Shown: in pieces, positions 24,851 through 32,391 of the stretch | Layout of the letters: the number at the start of each line of letters is the position of its first letter | Position numbering within the stretch: the first letter of the stretch is position 1 | DNA from: a virus | Reading direction: 5' to 3' (one strand) | Length of the DNA: 64,000 bases | IMG/VR virus record: IMGVR_UViG_3300046673_000164 | Coordinates: 1-64,000 of that record | Notes under the pieces: generated by a model | Seen by the model: only the letters and a program-made list of their open reading frames with translations | Told to the model about the DNA's origin: nothing | The model's database searches: none | Position numbers and translations under genes: made by a program

Positions 24851-25440
24851 TGCACCCCTATGATCTTCTGAGTTTGTAGGCTGAGGCGCCACCCGCGACG
24901 CATACACAAGTCGATGCATGTCCTCAGGTTGGCCTTGTTCTTCTCATCGTCGTGGTCATCACGAGGCTGAACGAAAGTCGGGATAGGTCCAGTATAGCAC
25001 TCCTGCCGATCTTCGGCCCCAACAACAAACTTAAAAGCGCTGGCATTCTTGACGATGCCGAAACGAACGGCGTGACTCGGCTTCGGCGAGCAGACGATCG
25101 AAACGAACTTTGGAATTGCCCACTCAATCTCGGGCTGCCAAAGTGTGCCGTTGGTTTCGATCTGCACCGCGCACTTCTGAGCAAACAGAATCTTGACCAG
25201 CAAAGACAAGGGCTGCGTGAAGGGCTCACCTCCGGTGATGACCACGAAGCGATTGGGTGGGATGATCTGCTCGACGGCATACATAATGTCCGCCTCGCAC
25301 ATCTCTTTGGCATCAGTGGTGTGGTCGGTGTCGCACCACGAACAGGAGAGATTGCAGCCGGCCAACCGGATGAATACGGCCGGAGTGCCTACGTCAGGGC
25401 CTTCCCCTTGCAGGGAGGCAAAGATTTCCTTGACTCGCAT
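24847..25440 (-). CDS. queE: QueE, 7-carboxy-7-deazaguanine synthase (radical SAM)
   Basis: The 197-residue protein begins MRVKEIFASLQGEG and has the CX3CX2C cluster motif Cys29, Cys33, Cys36 (AGCNLSCSWCDTDH), then VVITGGEPFTQP, QIETNGT and SPKPSHAV, typical of QueE. It forms the deazapurine ring with SAM and Mg2+. It is the first gene of the queE-queD unit and is preceded by a TTGGGA-16-TATAAT promoter. Confidence 0.93.
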   Translation of the reverse strand: MRVKEIFASLQGEGPDVGTPAVFIRLAGCNLSCSWCDTDHTTDAKEMCEADIMYAVEQIIPPNRFVVITGGEPFTQPLSLLVKILFAQKCAVQIETNGTLWQPEIEWAIPKFVSIVCSPKPSHAVRFGIVKNASAFKFVVGAEDRQECYTGPIPTFVQPRDDHDDEKNKANLRTCIDLCMRRGWRLSLQTQKIIGVQ

Positions 25441-25467
25441 CCCGAAGCTCCTTAACTCAATCCCTCT

Positions 25468-25496
25468 ATTATACTCGATCCTCCGCCAATCCCAAT
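25468..25496 (-). promoter_or_regulatory. Promoter before queE
   Basis: On the minus strand TTGGGA (25495-25490 region) is followed after about 16 bp by TATAAT (25468-25473) and then AGAGGG. It lies 28 bp before the queE start and behind the end of the sigma-like gene. Good match to a sigma70-type promoter. Confidence 0.55.
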
Positions 25497-25503
25497 ATAC
25501 AAG

Positions 25504-26043
25504 TTAGCGGGAACATTTCAACCACAACTTAAACATCCGACGCAGCGGCGTCGTGTCAGGCACGCCGGCCAGCCGACACAGATATTGGTTGGTGGTCTCC
25601 CGATGGCCAACCGCTTTCCTCATCGGCAGCTTCCGCTGCCGCCCATCGACGGCCCGCAACAATACGCGGACCGCTGGTGGCGCCTCCAGCACGTGCAGAT
25701 GCCAATCAATTCCAGGATTGCGGTCGACGACCTCCAACTTGCCCAGCGGCTGCTCCCGCCTACGCGTCCGCAGCTTGGCCAGGTTGATAATCCAATTATG
25801 CAGCGCCGACTTCCAGACTGCCATAAAGTGGGCCGGCGTCTCATACTCATACCGCTCCTGAAGCTCCAGAAACTTGATGTAGGCCTCCTGGAGCAGGTCG
25901 TCCAGGTCCATCTCCCTGCCCACCCGCCACGCGTGCTTGCCGAGATAGTTGACGGCGTAGCCCGCCACGGCCCCCTCCCACTCGGGATCGTACCCGAGGA
26001 ATAGCCGCTTGATTCTCTCCCGCACCTTCTGCGCGATAGTCAT
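25504..26043 (-). CDS. Sigma-70-like factor (region 2 present)
   Basis: The 179-residue protein contains MDLDDLLQEAYIKFLELQERYEYETPAHF and a following tryptophan-bearing helix (AVWKSALHNWIINLAK) with RTRRREQ, the arrangement of sigma region 2. The C-terminal half (GHRETTNQYLCRLAGVPDTT) may be a degenerate region 4 helix-turn-helix. It could steer RNA polymerase to the TATAAT/TTTGTATA elements scattered in this genome. KGDQI precedes ATG 26043; GGAGACC lies 6 nt upstream. Confidence 0.6.
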   Translation of the reverse strand: MTIAQKVRERIKRLFLGYDPEWEGAVAGYAVNYLGKHAWRVGREMDLDDLLQEAYIKFLELQERYEYETPAHFMAVWKSALHNWIINLAKLRTRRREQPLGKLEVVDRNPGIDWHLHVLEAPPAVRVLLRAVDGRQRKLPMRKAVGHRETTNQYLCRLAGVPDTTPLRRMFKLWLKCSR

Positions 26044-26083
26044 TATCTGGTCTCCTTTGTGAAAGATAGAACGTAAATCGCCG

Positions 26084-26103
26084 GCAGGGACGCGACCCCC
26101 TGC
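26084..26103 (-). other. Hairpin with T-loop-like GTCGCGT in the sigma-like gene leader
   Basis: GCAGGG (plus 26084-26089) pairs with CCCTGC (26098-26103) around GGTCGCGT on the minus strand. It lies in a 120-nt spacer between the 320-residue gene and the sigma-like gene. It resembles the hairpins in the leaders at 27182-27200 and 29976-29993. Confidence 0.45.
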
Positions 26104-26164
26104 TACGCCTCGCCCGACCACGAGCCGGGCTGGCCGCTATGGCGACGCGGCGGAGACCATGCCG

Positions 26165-27127
26165 CTAATCCTCGAACACGATTCTCCGTTTCGGGGCCTT
26201 CTCCAGCAGCTTGTCAAGGGCCGCTTGCACGCGGGCCATCTCACCAGCCACCTCGCCCCGAGCCACTGAACTCGTCCGCAGCTTGTCAGGCTTCTTCCCC
26301 TTGAGCACGTCGCGGGCCCGAATCACCAATCCCTCCAGCTCAGCATCGCCGGCGATGTTCCTTGCTTTGAACAGATCGATGAACTCAAGCAGCTTCTCAA
26401 CGGCCGTATCCTTGAAAACCTTCTTCTCGCCGTCCGGCGTCGGCTCCAACCGCTCGGCCAGATGCCCGACCAAGCTGCGGAAGGCGTCCCGCAAGGCCTC
26501 CTGTATGTCGTAGGCGGCATTCGTCCAGGTCTCCTCAGCCTTCTTCTTCTCGCTCTCCCACAGGGCCTTGCCGATCTTAGCCTCCGACGGCACGCCAAAG
26601 TCCAAGAACCGCCGCTCGACCCACACCGCAGACCGTAAGGCACGGACACTGGGATAATTGCCGGCATCGAACTGATCCTTGAGCTGCTCTTTCGCATTCT
26701 CGACCAGCTTCGGATAGGCCTGGAAAAAGGCTTCAAACCTGCTGAGGTACTTGACCTCGGCCGCTTCGATCTTGTCGCTGATGTCGCCCACCATGCTGAT
26801 CGGAACGAGGTAGGTCCCGCGGCGGAGCGGGCTCGGCAGGCAGCGGGCCAGCAACCAGCGGCGAAGCTCGCCGGCCACCGCCACGGCCTCCCCATACTCC
26901 TTGCGGTTGACAATATCCTTATTTAGCCTCAGCATGGTCTTGTCCGCCACGGTCTCTACCTTCCCCACGTCGGCCTTGCGGTAGATACCCGGCCGATGAA
27001 ACACAAGATCAAGAACCACCACCTGATCCATAATAGCCTTGGCATCCCGCACCGACACTTCCGATGCCGGGGTCGCGGCCGCCACTTCCTCTTTGATCTC
27101 GTCCAAACTCAATCTTGCGCGCACCAT
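26165..27127 (-). CDS. Uncharacterised protein, possibly DUF3150-like
   Basis: A 320-residue charged, mostly helical protein with LRRGTYLVPISMVGDISDKIEAAEVKYLSRFEAFFQAYPKL in the middle. The general form resembles DUF3150 proteins, which accompany AAA+ ATPases in phages. The gene downstream of an AAA+ ATPase here fits that. GGGAGACC precedes the ATG by 7 nt. I am not certain of the family. Confidence 0.5.
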   Translation of the reverse strand: MVRARLSLDEIKEEVAAATPASEVSVRDAKAIMDQVVVLDLVFHRPGIYRKADVGKVETVADKTMLRLNKDIVNRKEYGEAVAVAGELRRWLLARCLPSPLRRGTYLVPISMVGDISDKIEAAEVKYLSRFEAFFQAYPKLVENAKEQLKDQFDAGNYPSVRALRSAVWVERRFLDFGVPSEAKIGKALWESEKKKAEETWTNAAYDIQEALRDAFRSLVGHLAERLEPTPDGEKKVFKDTAVEKLLEFIDLFKARNIAGDAELEGLVIRARDVLKGKKPDKLRTSSVARGEVAGEMARVQAALDKLLEKAPKRRIVFED

Positions 27128-27174
27128 TTTCTGGTCTCCCTTGCTTATGCCTTGAGCGTTGTGCTCTCAGTCAG

Positions 27175-27216
27175 GAGCCCGCGGCGGAGTCGAACCGCCG
27201 GTCACCACTCGGGCTC
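27175..27216 (-). ncRNA. Minimal tRNA-like fold (acceptor plus T-arm) in a leader
   Basis: On the minus strand GAGCCCG (27216-27210) pairs with CGGGCTC (27181-27175). Inside, CGGCGG and CCGCCG close the loop TTCGACT, which fits a tRNA T-loop. A 9-nt AGTGGTGAC joins the stems. There is no anticodon arm and no CCA. It lies just after a TATAAT box (27225-27230) and before the gene at 26165-27127. Confidence 0.5.
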
Positions 27217-27224
27217 ACCACCCC

Positions 27225-27230
27225 ATTATA
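27225..27230 (-). promoter_or_regulatory. TATAAT box overlapping the AAA+ gene stop
   Basis: The minus strand reads GCATATAATGGGG across the TAA stop of the AAA+ gene. No good -35 element is seen 16-18 bp upstream. It may start a transcript whose leader carries the tRNA-like fold. Confidence 0.35.
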
Positions 27231-28680
27231 TGCTGATCCTCCGTTTCGATCCAGCCTGCTGCCGACGATAGACGCCCGGTTTGCTGGCGCTGATATACTT
27301 GCCCTCAGCTGCATCCCTCGCGGCCTTCACGACCTCTGGGTTCGCCTTGCCGTTGCTGGAGGCGAACTGCAACACGTCCTTGAGCGAGCGGCCCATCTTC
27401 CAAGCCATCTCGCATATGTTGCGGATGTCCGACCCACTCCAGTCCGTATCGTCCGGCTGCTTGTCCTTGGCGTCGATCTCGAACTTGCCCCGATGCAATT
27501 CCCACATCGCTGCCCGCTCCTCGTCGTCGGGCATATCGAACATCCACACTCCGTAGCGGAAGCGGCGGACCAACTCCGGCGGCACGTTCATCTTGTTCAT
27601 GCTCGCCACAAAGAACACCTCGCGGCCGCCAATGGCGATCAGGGTCTTTACCACATTACGAACGTTGGCCTCGCTGCTGCCCACCAACCCCTCTTTCGTA
27701 GCGTTAATGTCGAACACCAGCGGCAACCGATCAAAGGTGTTGGCCAGCGCCTTGCTGTAGAGGCTCTTGCCCGTACCGGGAGGGCCGAAGGCAATCTGCC
27801 CCGCCCAACCGTTGTCTTCCATCGCGGAGAGAAACACCTGAAGAGCGTCTTGGCTCGTTCCGCTCAAGTCTCCCTGCGAGCCAGCCATCGACTTTTCAAG
27901 CTCTTCGACCCGCACCACCACCGCCGGCGGATGGGGCCCGGTAAACAAAGCCTCGCCAAAATCCTTTGCGTTGCTCAACCCGCGAATGTCGTCGAACGTC
28001 TCGCTGCCCTCGTCGAAGGTCAGGCCCCGGCGCTCGATGGCCTTCCGCTTGCCCTGCCACAACTGGGCGATGTCCACTCCTTCTTTCGTCAGGGCCATTG
28101 CCAGCTCTTGCTCGGCGGAGAACGCTGACAAGCCACGGAGGGCTTGCACCACCCGCTCTAAGGTCGCCTTGTCCAGCTCACCAGCAGTCTCGACGGCGAT
28201 CTCGCGCAGCCGGTCCTGGTCGGGCAGTGGCTCGTCGATCACCACCACGTCGCGGGCCAGCGGCTTCGGAAGCTGGTGGTCGGCGGCCAACAGAACGAGC
28301 ATGCGCTGGTTCTGCTTGTATTCATCCCGCAGATTCCAGCAGCCCTGCACAACGGGCAACCCACGGTCGAAGCATGCCTGCGAGTTGTGCCAAAACACCA
28401 CGGTGCCGTCGGGATAGCTCTGAGCGGCGAGCAGGAAGGCTGCGGGGTCTCCCTCCGTGTCGGACGAGGCGTAGGTCAGTCCAGCCTCATTCACCGCGAC
28501 CGTTCCGCGGCACACGTCCCACGCCAAAATCGGGGCATCTTCGTGGCCTTTGACGGTCGGCAGCACTTTGCCGATCTCTCGGATCGTCGAAGCCGGGTCG
28601 GGCGTGTTGATCGCCACCAGTGGCACTCCGGCTCGGCAGGCCGCCCGGTACAAGTCCAGCCAGTTCTTTTGATTCTTCAT
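27226..28680 (-). CDS. Ycf46-like AAA+ ATPase
   Basis: The 484-residue protein has an N-terminal part in the style of Ycf46 (PLVAINTPDP..., APILAWDVCRG, GDPAAFLLAAQ, then QRMLVLLAADHQLPKPLARDVVVIDEPLP), and a C-terminal AAA+ module with Walker A GPPGTGKS and VFFVASMNKMNVPPELVRRF as sensor region. Ycf46 ATPases are of uncertain function and occur with DUF1257 (Ycf35) and DUF2997 proteins; both are encoded just upstream here. A hammerhead ribozyme separates it from the DUF2997-like gene. Confidence 0.75.
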   Translation of the reverse strand: MKNQKNWLDLYRAACRAGVPLVAINTPDPASTIREIGKVLPTVKGHEDAPILAWDVCRGTVAVNEAGLTYASSDTEGDPAAFLLAAQSYPDGTVVFWHNSQACFDRGLPVVQGCWNLRDEYKQNQRMLVLLAADHQLPKPLARDVVVIDEPLPDQDRLREIAVETAGELDKATLERVVQALRGLSAFSAEQELAMALTKEGVDIAQLWQGKRKAIERRGLTFDEGSETFDDIRGLSNAKDFGEALFTGPHPPAVVVRVEELEKSMAGSQGDLSGTSQDALQVFLSAMEDNGWAGQIAFGPPGTGKSLYSKALANTFDRLPLVFDINATKEGLVGSSEANVRNVVKTLIAIGGREVFFVASMNKMNVPPELVRRFRYGVWMFDMPDDEERAAMWELHRGKFEIDAKDKQPDDTDWSGSDIRNICEMAWKMGRSLKDVLQFASSNGKANPEVVKAARDAAEGKYISASKPGVYRRQQAGSKRRISI

Positions 28681-28699
28681 CACTTGGTCTCCGCCAGAG

Positions 28700-28768
28700 G
28701 AACCTGCCTCGTCAGGAGCGGTAGGTAATCTCCGCTCGACGCCCCGAAGGGCGTTTCGGCTAGTGCTG
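28700..28768 (-). ncRNA. Type II hammerhead ribozyme A
   Basis: Read on the minus strand: stem II half AGCC (28761-28758), core GAAAC (28757-28753), stem III GCCC-TTCG-GGGC (28752-28741), cleavage triplet GUC (28740-28738), stem I GAGCGG...CCGCTC (28737-28716), core CUGACGA (28715-28709), stem II half GGC (28708-28706). All conserved hammerhead core bases (CUGANGA, GAAA, NUH) are in the right order. It starts at the stop codon of the DUF2997-like gene and ends before the ribosome binding site of the AAA+ gene. Predicted cut is after 28738. Confidence 0.88.
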
Positions 28769-28993
28769 ATGAACGTGGCCGTCGTGGCAATGTTGCTCGA
28801 AAGCCTTTTGCATCGACGATCCCAACTCCATCTTCGTTCGCTTGCGGCAGGTGGTCTCGCCACCCGCAAGCTCGTTGATCCGCTTTATCAGCTTGTCGGC
28901 CGATAGGTGGTTCTGCCCGCTGATCCCGTCCGTGATTATGCTGATCGTTCCGTCCTCCAGAATCTCGATCTTGATTTCGTCTTGTTGGGCCAT
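28760..28993 (-). CDS. DUF2997-like protein
   Basis: A 77-residue protein with KIEILEDGTISIITDGISGQNHLSADKLIKRINELAGGE, the usual DUF2997 pattern, and a His-rich end (HCHDGHVHQH). DUF2997 genes often lie beside DUF1257 and Ycf46-type ATPases, as here. Its stop codon (TAG) is part of the hammerhead ribozyme's first stem. Confidence 0.7.
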   Translation of the reverse strand: MAQQDEIKIEILEDGTISIITDGISGQNHLSADKLIKRINELAGGETTCRKRTKMELGSSMQKAFEQHCHDGHVHQH

Positions 28994-28994
28994 C

Positions 28995-29306
28995 TCACCA
29001 CCCTCCCTTCGCTGCGACCGCCTGGGTCTCGGTCTTCCACATTGGCTTCCAGTTCATCGCCTGGCAGGCCAACAAGACGGCCTGCTTGCTGTAGGAGCGT
29101 TTCAGGTCGTTGACTGTCCGCTGATCCTTTGCGATCGCCTTACCAGCAGCCAAGTCGATCTTAATCACCCCCCGCATGTCGCTGAGGGTCACGTTGTTGC
29201 CGAGCCGGGTGAATCGATAGCCCAGCTCGACGGCCGCCTTCTCCAATAGGTCGACATGCTCGACCTCGAACGCGACCGACACGGTCTGTACTTGGTAACA
29301 TGGCAT
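28995..29306 (-). CDS. DUF1257 (Ycf35-like) protein
   Basis: The 103-residue protein MPCYQVQTVSVAFEVEHVDLLEKAAVELGYRF... matches the short DUF1257/Ycf35 pattern, with a beta-alpha repeat and LSDMRGVIKIDL. Start at ATG 29306 because TGGAGG lies just upstream. Together with the DUF2997-like and Ycf46-like genes it forms a conserved trio of unknown function. A second hammerhead ribozyme lies directly upstream. Confidence 0.7.
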   Translation of the reverse strand: MPCYQVQTVSVAFEVEHVDLLEKAAVELGYRFTRLGNNVTLSDMRGVIKIDLAAGKAIAKDQRTVNDLKRSYSKQAVLLACQAMNWKPMWKTETQAVAAKGGW

Positions 29307-29324
29307 CACTTGGCCTCCAAGAGG

Positions 29325-29390
29325 AACCTGCCTCATCAGCGCCGGTGGGCTAGGTCCGGCGGACGCCCCGCAGGGCGTTTCGGCTATTCA
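29325..29390 (-). ncRNA. Type II hammerhead ribozyme B
   Basis: Minus-strand order: AGCC (29385-29382), GAAAC (29381-29377), stem III GCCC-TGCG-GGGC (29376-29365), GUC (29364-29362), stem I CGCCGG...CCGGCG (29361-29340), CUGAUGA (29339-29333), GGC (29332-29330). It is nearly the same as ribozyme A in stems II and III but differs in stem I, where both strands have changed together. It again begins at the stop (TAG) of the upstream gene. Predicted cut is after 29362. Confidence 0.9.
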
Positions 29391-29920
29391 CAATGGCTCT
29401 TGAGCGTCTTGGCCTGCGACGGAGTGATCGGAGCCGGCTCGCCCCGCTGCCCCTTTTTCCCGGCGAGCAACTGAATCTTGACCGTCGACATGCTCAGACC
29501 GTATTCGCCGGAAATGTCGGTGACGGCCGCGAAGGCGTCTTCCACATCCCAACCATTCTTTCCCATCCAACGGAGGACGGCAGTCACCGAGTAGTCAAAC
29601 ACCCTGGCCCGATGGACAATGCGGGGCGCCCGCTCTTTCTTCTCGGCCGGCGCGTCCTTATATTCCTCGGTTACCACCGCGCTGGTCGATCCGGAGCGCG
29701 CGTAGCCGTTGAAGCGATCCGCCTTAGCCAACGTCTCGTTGATTGCCTTCTGAAAGAGGCGGTCGGCGTGGGTCATCACCTCGACGGTCAGCTCAGCCGC
29801 ATCAATTCGCTGTTCGGCCAAGATCGCTGCGTCCTCTTTGACGTGGTGTGGGTAGATTCCGTAGTGGTCGGCCAAGGCCGCAATCCGCACCGCCAACTCA
29901 GCTCTGATTTCGCTTTGCAT
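29384..29920 (-). CDS. Hypothetical protein upstream of the Ycf46-like trio
   Basis: A 178-residue helical protein (MQSEIRAELAVRIAALADHYGIYPHH...) with a C-terminal region (VLRWMGKNGWDVEDAFAAVTDISGEYGLSMSTVKIQLLAG) that could hold a helix-turn-helix. It is the first gene after a long leader and ends in the second hammerhead ribozyme. No family recognised. Confidence 0.55.
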   Translation of the reverse strand: MQSEIRAELAVRIAALADHYGIYPHHVKEDAAILAEQRIDAAELTVEVMTHADRLFQKAINETLAKADRFNGYARSGSTSAVVTEEYKDAPAEKKERAPRIVHRARVFDYSVTAVLRWMGKNGWDVEDAFAAVTDISGEYGLSMSTVKIQLLAGKKGQRGEPAPITPSQAKTLKSHCE

Positions 29921-30467
29921 CGTAAGGTCTCCTTGTTCTCGCCTTGCGGGAAGTCCGCTCGGTCGAAGAGGCCGGGGCGGTCGCGAACCCGCCTTACGCT
30001 AACCGTCCTTGTAACTTGATTTGGTTTTATCTCCCTTCCCCCTATTCCCACCGCAGTGTGGCCACCGCGGCTGGTTTCGGTGTTGTTTGGGCCGGGTTGT
30101 CGGCCTCTAGGTTTTGGTTCCCCCTCCCCGACCCGATCTGCACCTGCCGCGTCATTGCGGCTTCCGGTGGATCGGGTCGGCTCAGTTTCGCCCCGCGTCT
30201 CATTTCCCCTTCATCGTTTCCCCCACCTCTGGGGCCAGGTCGCGTTTTGGTTTGGTCTTGTCTTGTCCTCGTCTGCTTATATATTAGGGGTAATCGCCCA
30301 AAAGATCAATAGCAGCCCAGGAAAAACCCAGCCTAGATTTTCGGATTCGGTCCGAACTCGTTACTAGATAAGCAGTTACGACGAAAAAATAGTTGGAAAA
30401 TAACCGAGTTTTGGGGGCCAAAACAGGCGTCGGAAGGCCGATGGCCACCTGAAAAACGACTCTGTTT
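29921..30467 (-). promoter_or_regulatory. Long structured leader region, no clear gene
   Basis: No supported gene lies in this 547-bp stretch. It holds a possible minus-strand promoter (TTGATC-17-TAATAT, -10 at 30283-30288), a Y-shaped hairpin with an 11-bp perfect stem (30128-30138 with 30170-30180 and an inner GCCGC/GCGGC pair), and a hairpin GGCGG-GTTCGCGA-CCGCC at 29976-29993 near the next gene. The segment 30300-30467 is A/T-richer, with runs of T and A and no ORF. Confidence 0.5.
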
Positions 30468-30833
30468 TCAGAGCGAAAGCCTTGTTTTCCCGGGCTTTTT
30501 TCGTGTTTTCAGCGTTTCCACCTCAGAATCCAGGGCGATTCTCGGCTGCTTTCTCTGCCGCAGCCCACCCCCGCCGTCCAGGCCGATCCGCTGGCGGGGC
30601 AGGTTAGATTGCGGCCGGACGGCCGGCTCGCTGGAATCCTGCCCGCAGTAGCCCTCGACCTTGCCCCGCAGAGAATAGCCGGCGCCTCCCCACTCGGAAT
30701 AGACCCAAGGTTTAGTCGTCGGCACAAAGCCCTGGACCAGCGCCAGCCGAACCGTCTCGCCAGCGGCATGCCCGACCACCCTCGGAATCGGATGTGATTC
30801 ACTCCAATGCCAAATCCTAATATGAACCCCCAT
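30468..30833 (-). CDS. Hypothetical protein
   Basis: A 121-residue basic protein (MGVHIRIWHWSESHPIP...). AAGGAGACC precedes the ATG, the same ribosome binding context as in the genes at 25.5-29.9 kb, which supports translation. The C-terminal half is low complexity and basic. No family recognised. Confidence 0.45.
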   Translation of the reverse strand: MGVHIRIWHWSESHPIPRVVGHAAGETVRLALVQGFVPTTKPWVYSEWGGAGYSLRGKVEGYCGQDSSEPAVRPQSNLPRQRIGLDGGGGLRQRKQPRIALDSEVETLKTRKKPGKTRLSL

Positions 30834-30853
30834 CGTCTCGGTCTCCTTCCCTC

Positions 30854-30866
30854 AGCTATACAAACT
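30854..30866 (-). promoter_or_regulatory. TTTGTATAGCT motif, variant of the recurring element
   Basis: The minus strand reads AGTTTGTATAGCT about 20 nt before the start at 30833, overlapping the helicase stop. It differs by one base from the TTTGTATATCT motif seen before queC and other genes. Confidence 0.4.
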
Positions 30867-32391
30867 ACAACCGCTCCCGCCGCTTCTCCGCTAGGCTGGT
30901 CCGCCCGTCTACCAAAGCCTCGAACAAGTCCTCCCCCTCCGCCAAGAAGTGTAGAATCTTCTGCTCGACCGTATTCTTCGCAAACAGATCGTAGATGAAT
31001 ACCCGCTTCGACTGACCCGGCCGGTGGCAGCGCTTCTCCGCCTGCCGCCGCACGATCGGGCTGACCGGCGACTCATAGAACGCGACGTATGGAGCGATCT
31101 GCAAGTTTAAGCCCTGTGCCCCGCTCTGACTATTAACAACAAACGCCCGGCACTTCGGGTCCAAGTTGAACCGCCGCAGCTCCTTGGCTTTGTCCTTCGT
31201 ACCGGAGTAGAGGCGGGCAATGTTCCCTTTTCCCAGCGCCGCCTCGATTCGATCCCCCGACCATACGAACTCATTAAACACGACCACCTTCTCGTCCGGT
31301 GGCAGTTCGTCCAATAGCTCCAGTAGTGACTCTAGCTTCGGATTCTCCTCCAATGGCGAGGGCTGATGCTCGACCGACACGAAGCCGGAAGCGATCTGCC
31401 GCAACCGGACGAACACGCCCTTGATGTCCAGCATACCTTCCTTTCCATGCTGGCATTGCTCCAAGATCGCAGAATAGTACTCCCACGCCTCGTCCGGCAT
31501 GACAAACGGCCGCTCGACGTGGACCAGCTCCGGCAAGTCTAGGCATTCCTCGCTGCTGTAGCGAATGCTGCTATGGTTCATCATCCGCTTAAGCTGCGGC
31601 TCCCGCTTCTTGTGGAAAGTATACTCGACGCCCCCGAACCATCCTTCCTTGCTGGTGAAGAAGGCTTCACGGAACGGGCCGAGGGTCTGCCCCAGCGCCT
31701 CGCCACGGTCGACGCAGTAGAACTGCGACCATAGCACCTGCGGATCGCGGCCCAGTGGCGTCCCGGTCAGGCCCAGCCGCCAGCGGAAGTTTTTGGACAG
31801 CTGCGAAGCGATGCGGAAGTTCAAAGAGCGATGAGACATAAGAGCCTGGCACTCGTCCCACACAATCCCATCAAACAGCTTCTGCGCCTTCTTCAGCTTG
31901 GCCAGATCGATCCGCATTTTCTTCGCCGACTTCGTGCAGACGAGATGATACAAGCCGGCGTAGGTGCAGAGGCAAAGATCGGTCTCGTCGTCCCACGCCT
32001 CGGCCCGTTCCCGCTTGTCGCCCATAATGTAGGACGCGGTCAGGTCGGGGGCGTGCTTGGCAATCTCCAGCCGCCAGCCCTCCAAGTTAACGACGTTCGG
32101 CACAAGCACAAGAACTCGATGAATACGGCCAGCATGTTTTAGCCAACGAATCGAATCTAGAGCCGTCTTTGTCTTGCCCAATCCAAGATCAAACATAGAG
32201 AATAAGTGGGGACGCTGCACTGACAATAAGAATCCCACCTTCTGATGCTTATGTGGCTGAGTAACAAACTTTGGCGGTGGGTCCAATTTACCCAATACAC
32301 TATCAACCCTAGCAGCAGACCATCGCTTCGCCTTGCTCAAATCGCGGAGCGGCCGGCTAATGAAGTCATCTATGGCGCCCTTGAAGATCAC
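30865..32391 (-). CDS. SNF2-family helicase/translocase
   Basis: From GTG 32391, which overlaps the upstream stop (GTGA), the product has 508 residues. Motif I is MFDLGLGKTKTAL, motif II appears as WDECQAL, motif III region LGLTGTPLGR, and the C-lobe has VVFNEF, NSQSGAQGLNLQ and the motif VI stretch RRQAEKRCHRPGQSKRVF. This is the SNF2/RapA-like fold, which remodels protein-DNA complexes or supports replication and recombination in phages. A TTG at 32487 would add 32 unrelated residues and was not used. Confidence 0.85.
   Translation of the reverse strand: MIFKGAIDDFISRPLRDLSKAKRWSAARVDSVLGKLDPPPKFVTQPHKHQKVGFLLSVQRPHLFSMFDLGLGKTKTALDSIRWLKHAGRIHRVLVLVPNVVNLEGWRLEIAKHAPDLTASYIMGDKRERAEAWDDETDLCLCTYAGLYHLVCTKSAKKMRIDLAKLKKAQKLFDGIVWDECQALMSHRSLNFRIASQLSKNFRWRLGLTGTPLGRDPQVLWSQFYCVDRGEALGQTLGPFREAFFTSKEGWFGGVEYTFHKKREPQLKRMMNHSSIRYSSEECLDLPELVHVERPFVMPDEAWEYYSAILEQCQHGKEGMLDIKGVFVRLRQIASGFVSVEHQPSPLEENPKLESLLELLDELPPDEKVVVFNEFVWSGDRIEAALGKGNIARLYSGTKDKAKELRRFNLDPKCRAFVVNSQSGAQGLNLQIAPYVAFYESPVSPIVRRQAEKRCHRPGQSKRVFIYDLFAKNTVEQKILHFLAEGEDLFEALVDGRTSLAEKRRERL

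Noticed and set aside
29944-30367. Two overlapping plus-strand ORFs in the long leader
   Set aside because: Low-complexity translations, no binding sites, opposite to the local transcription direction.
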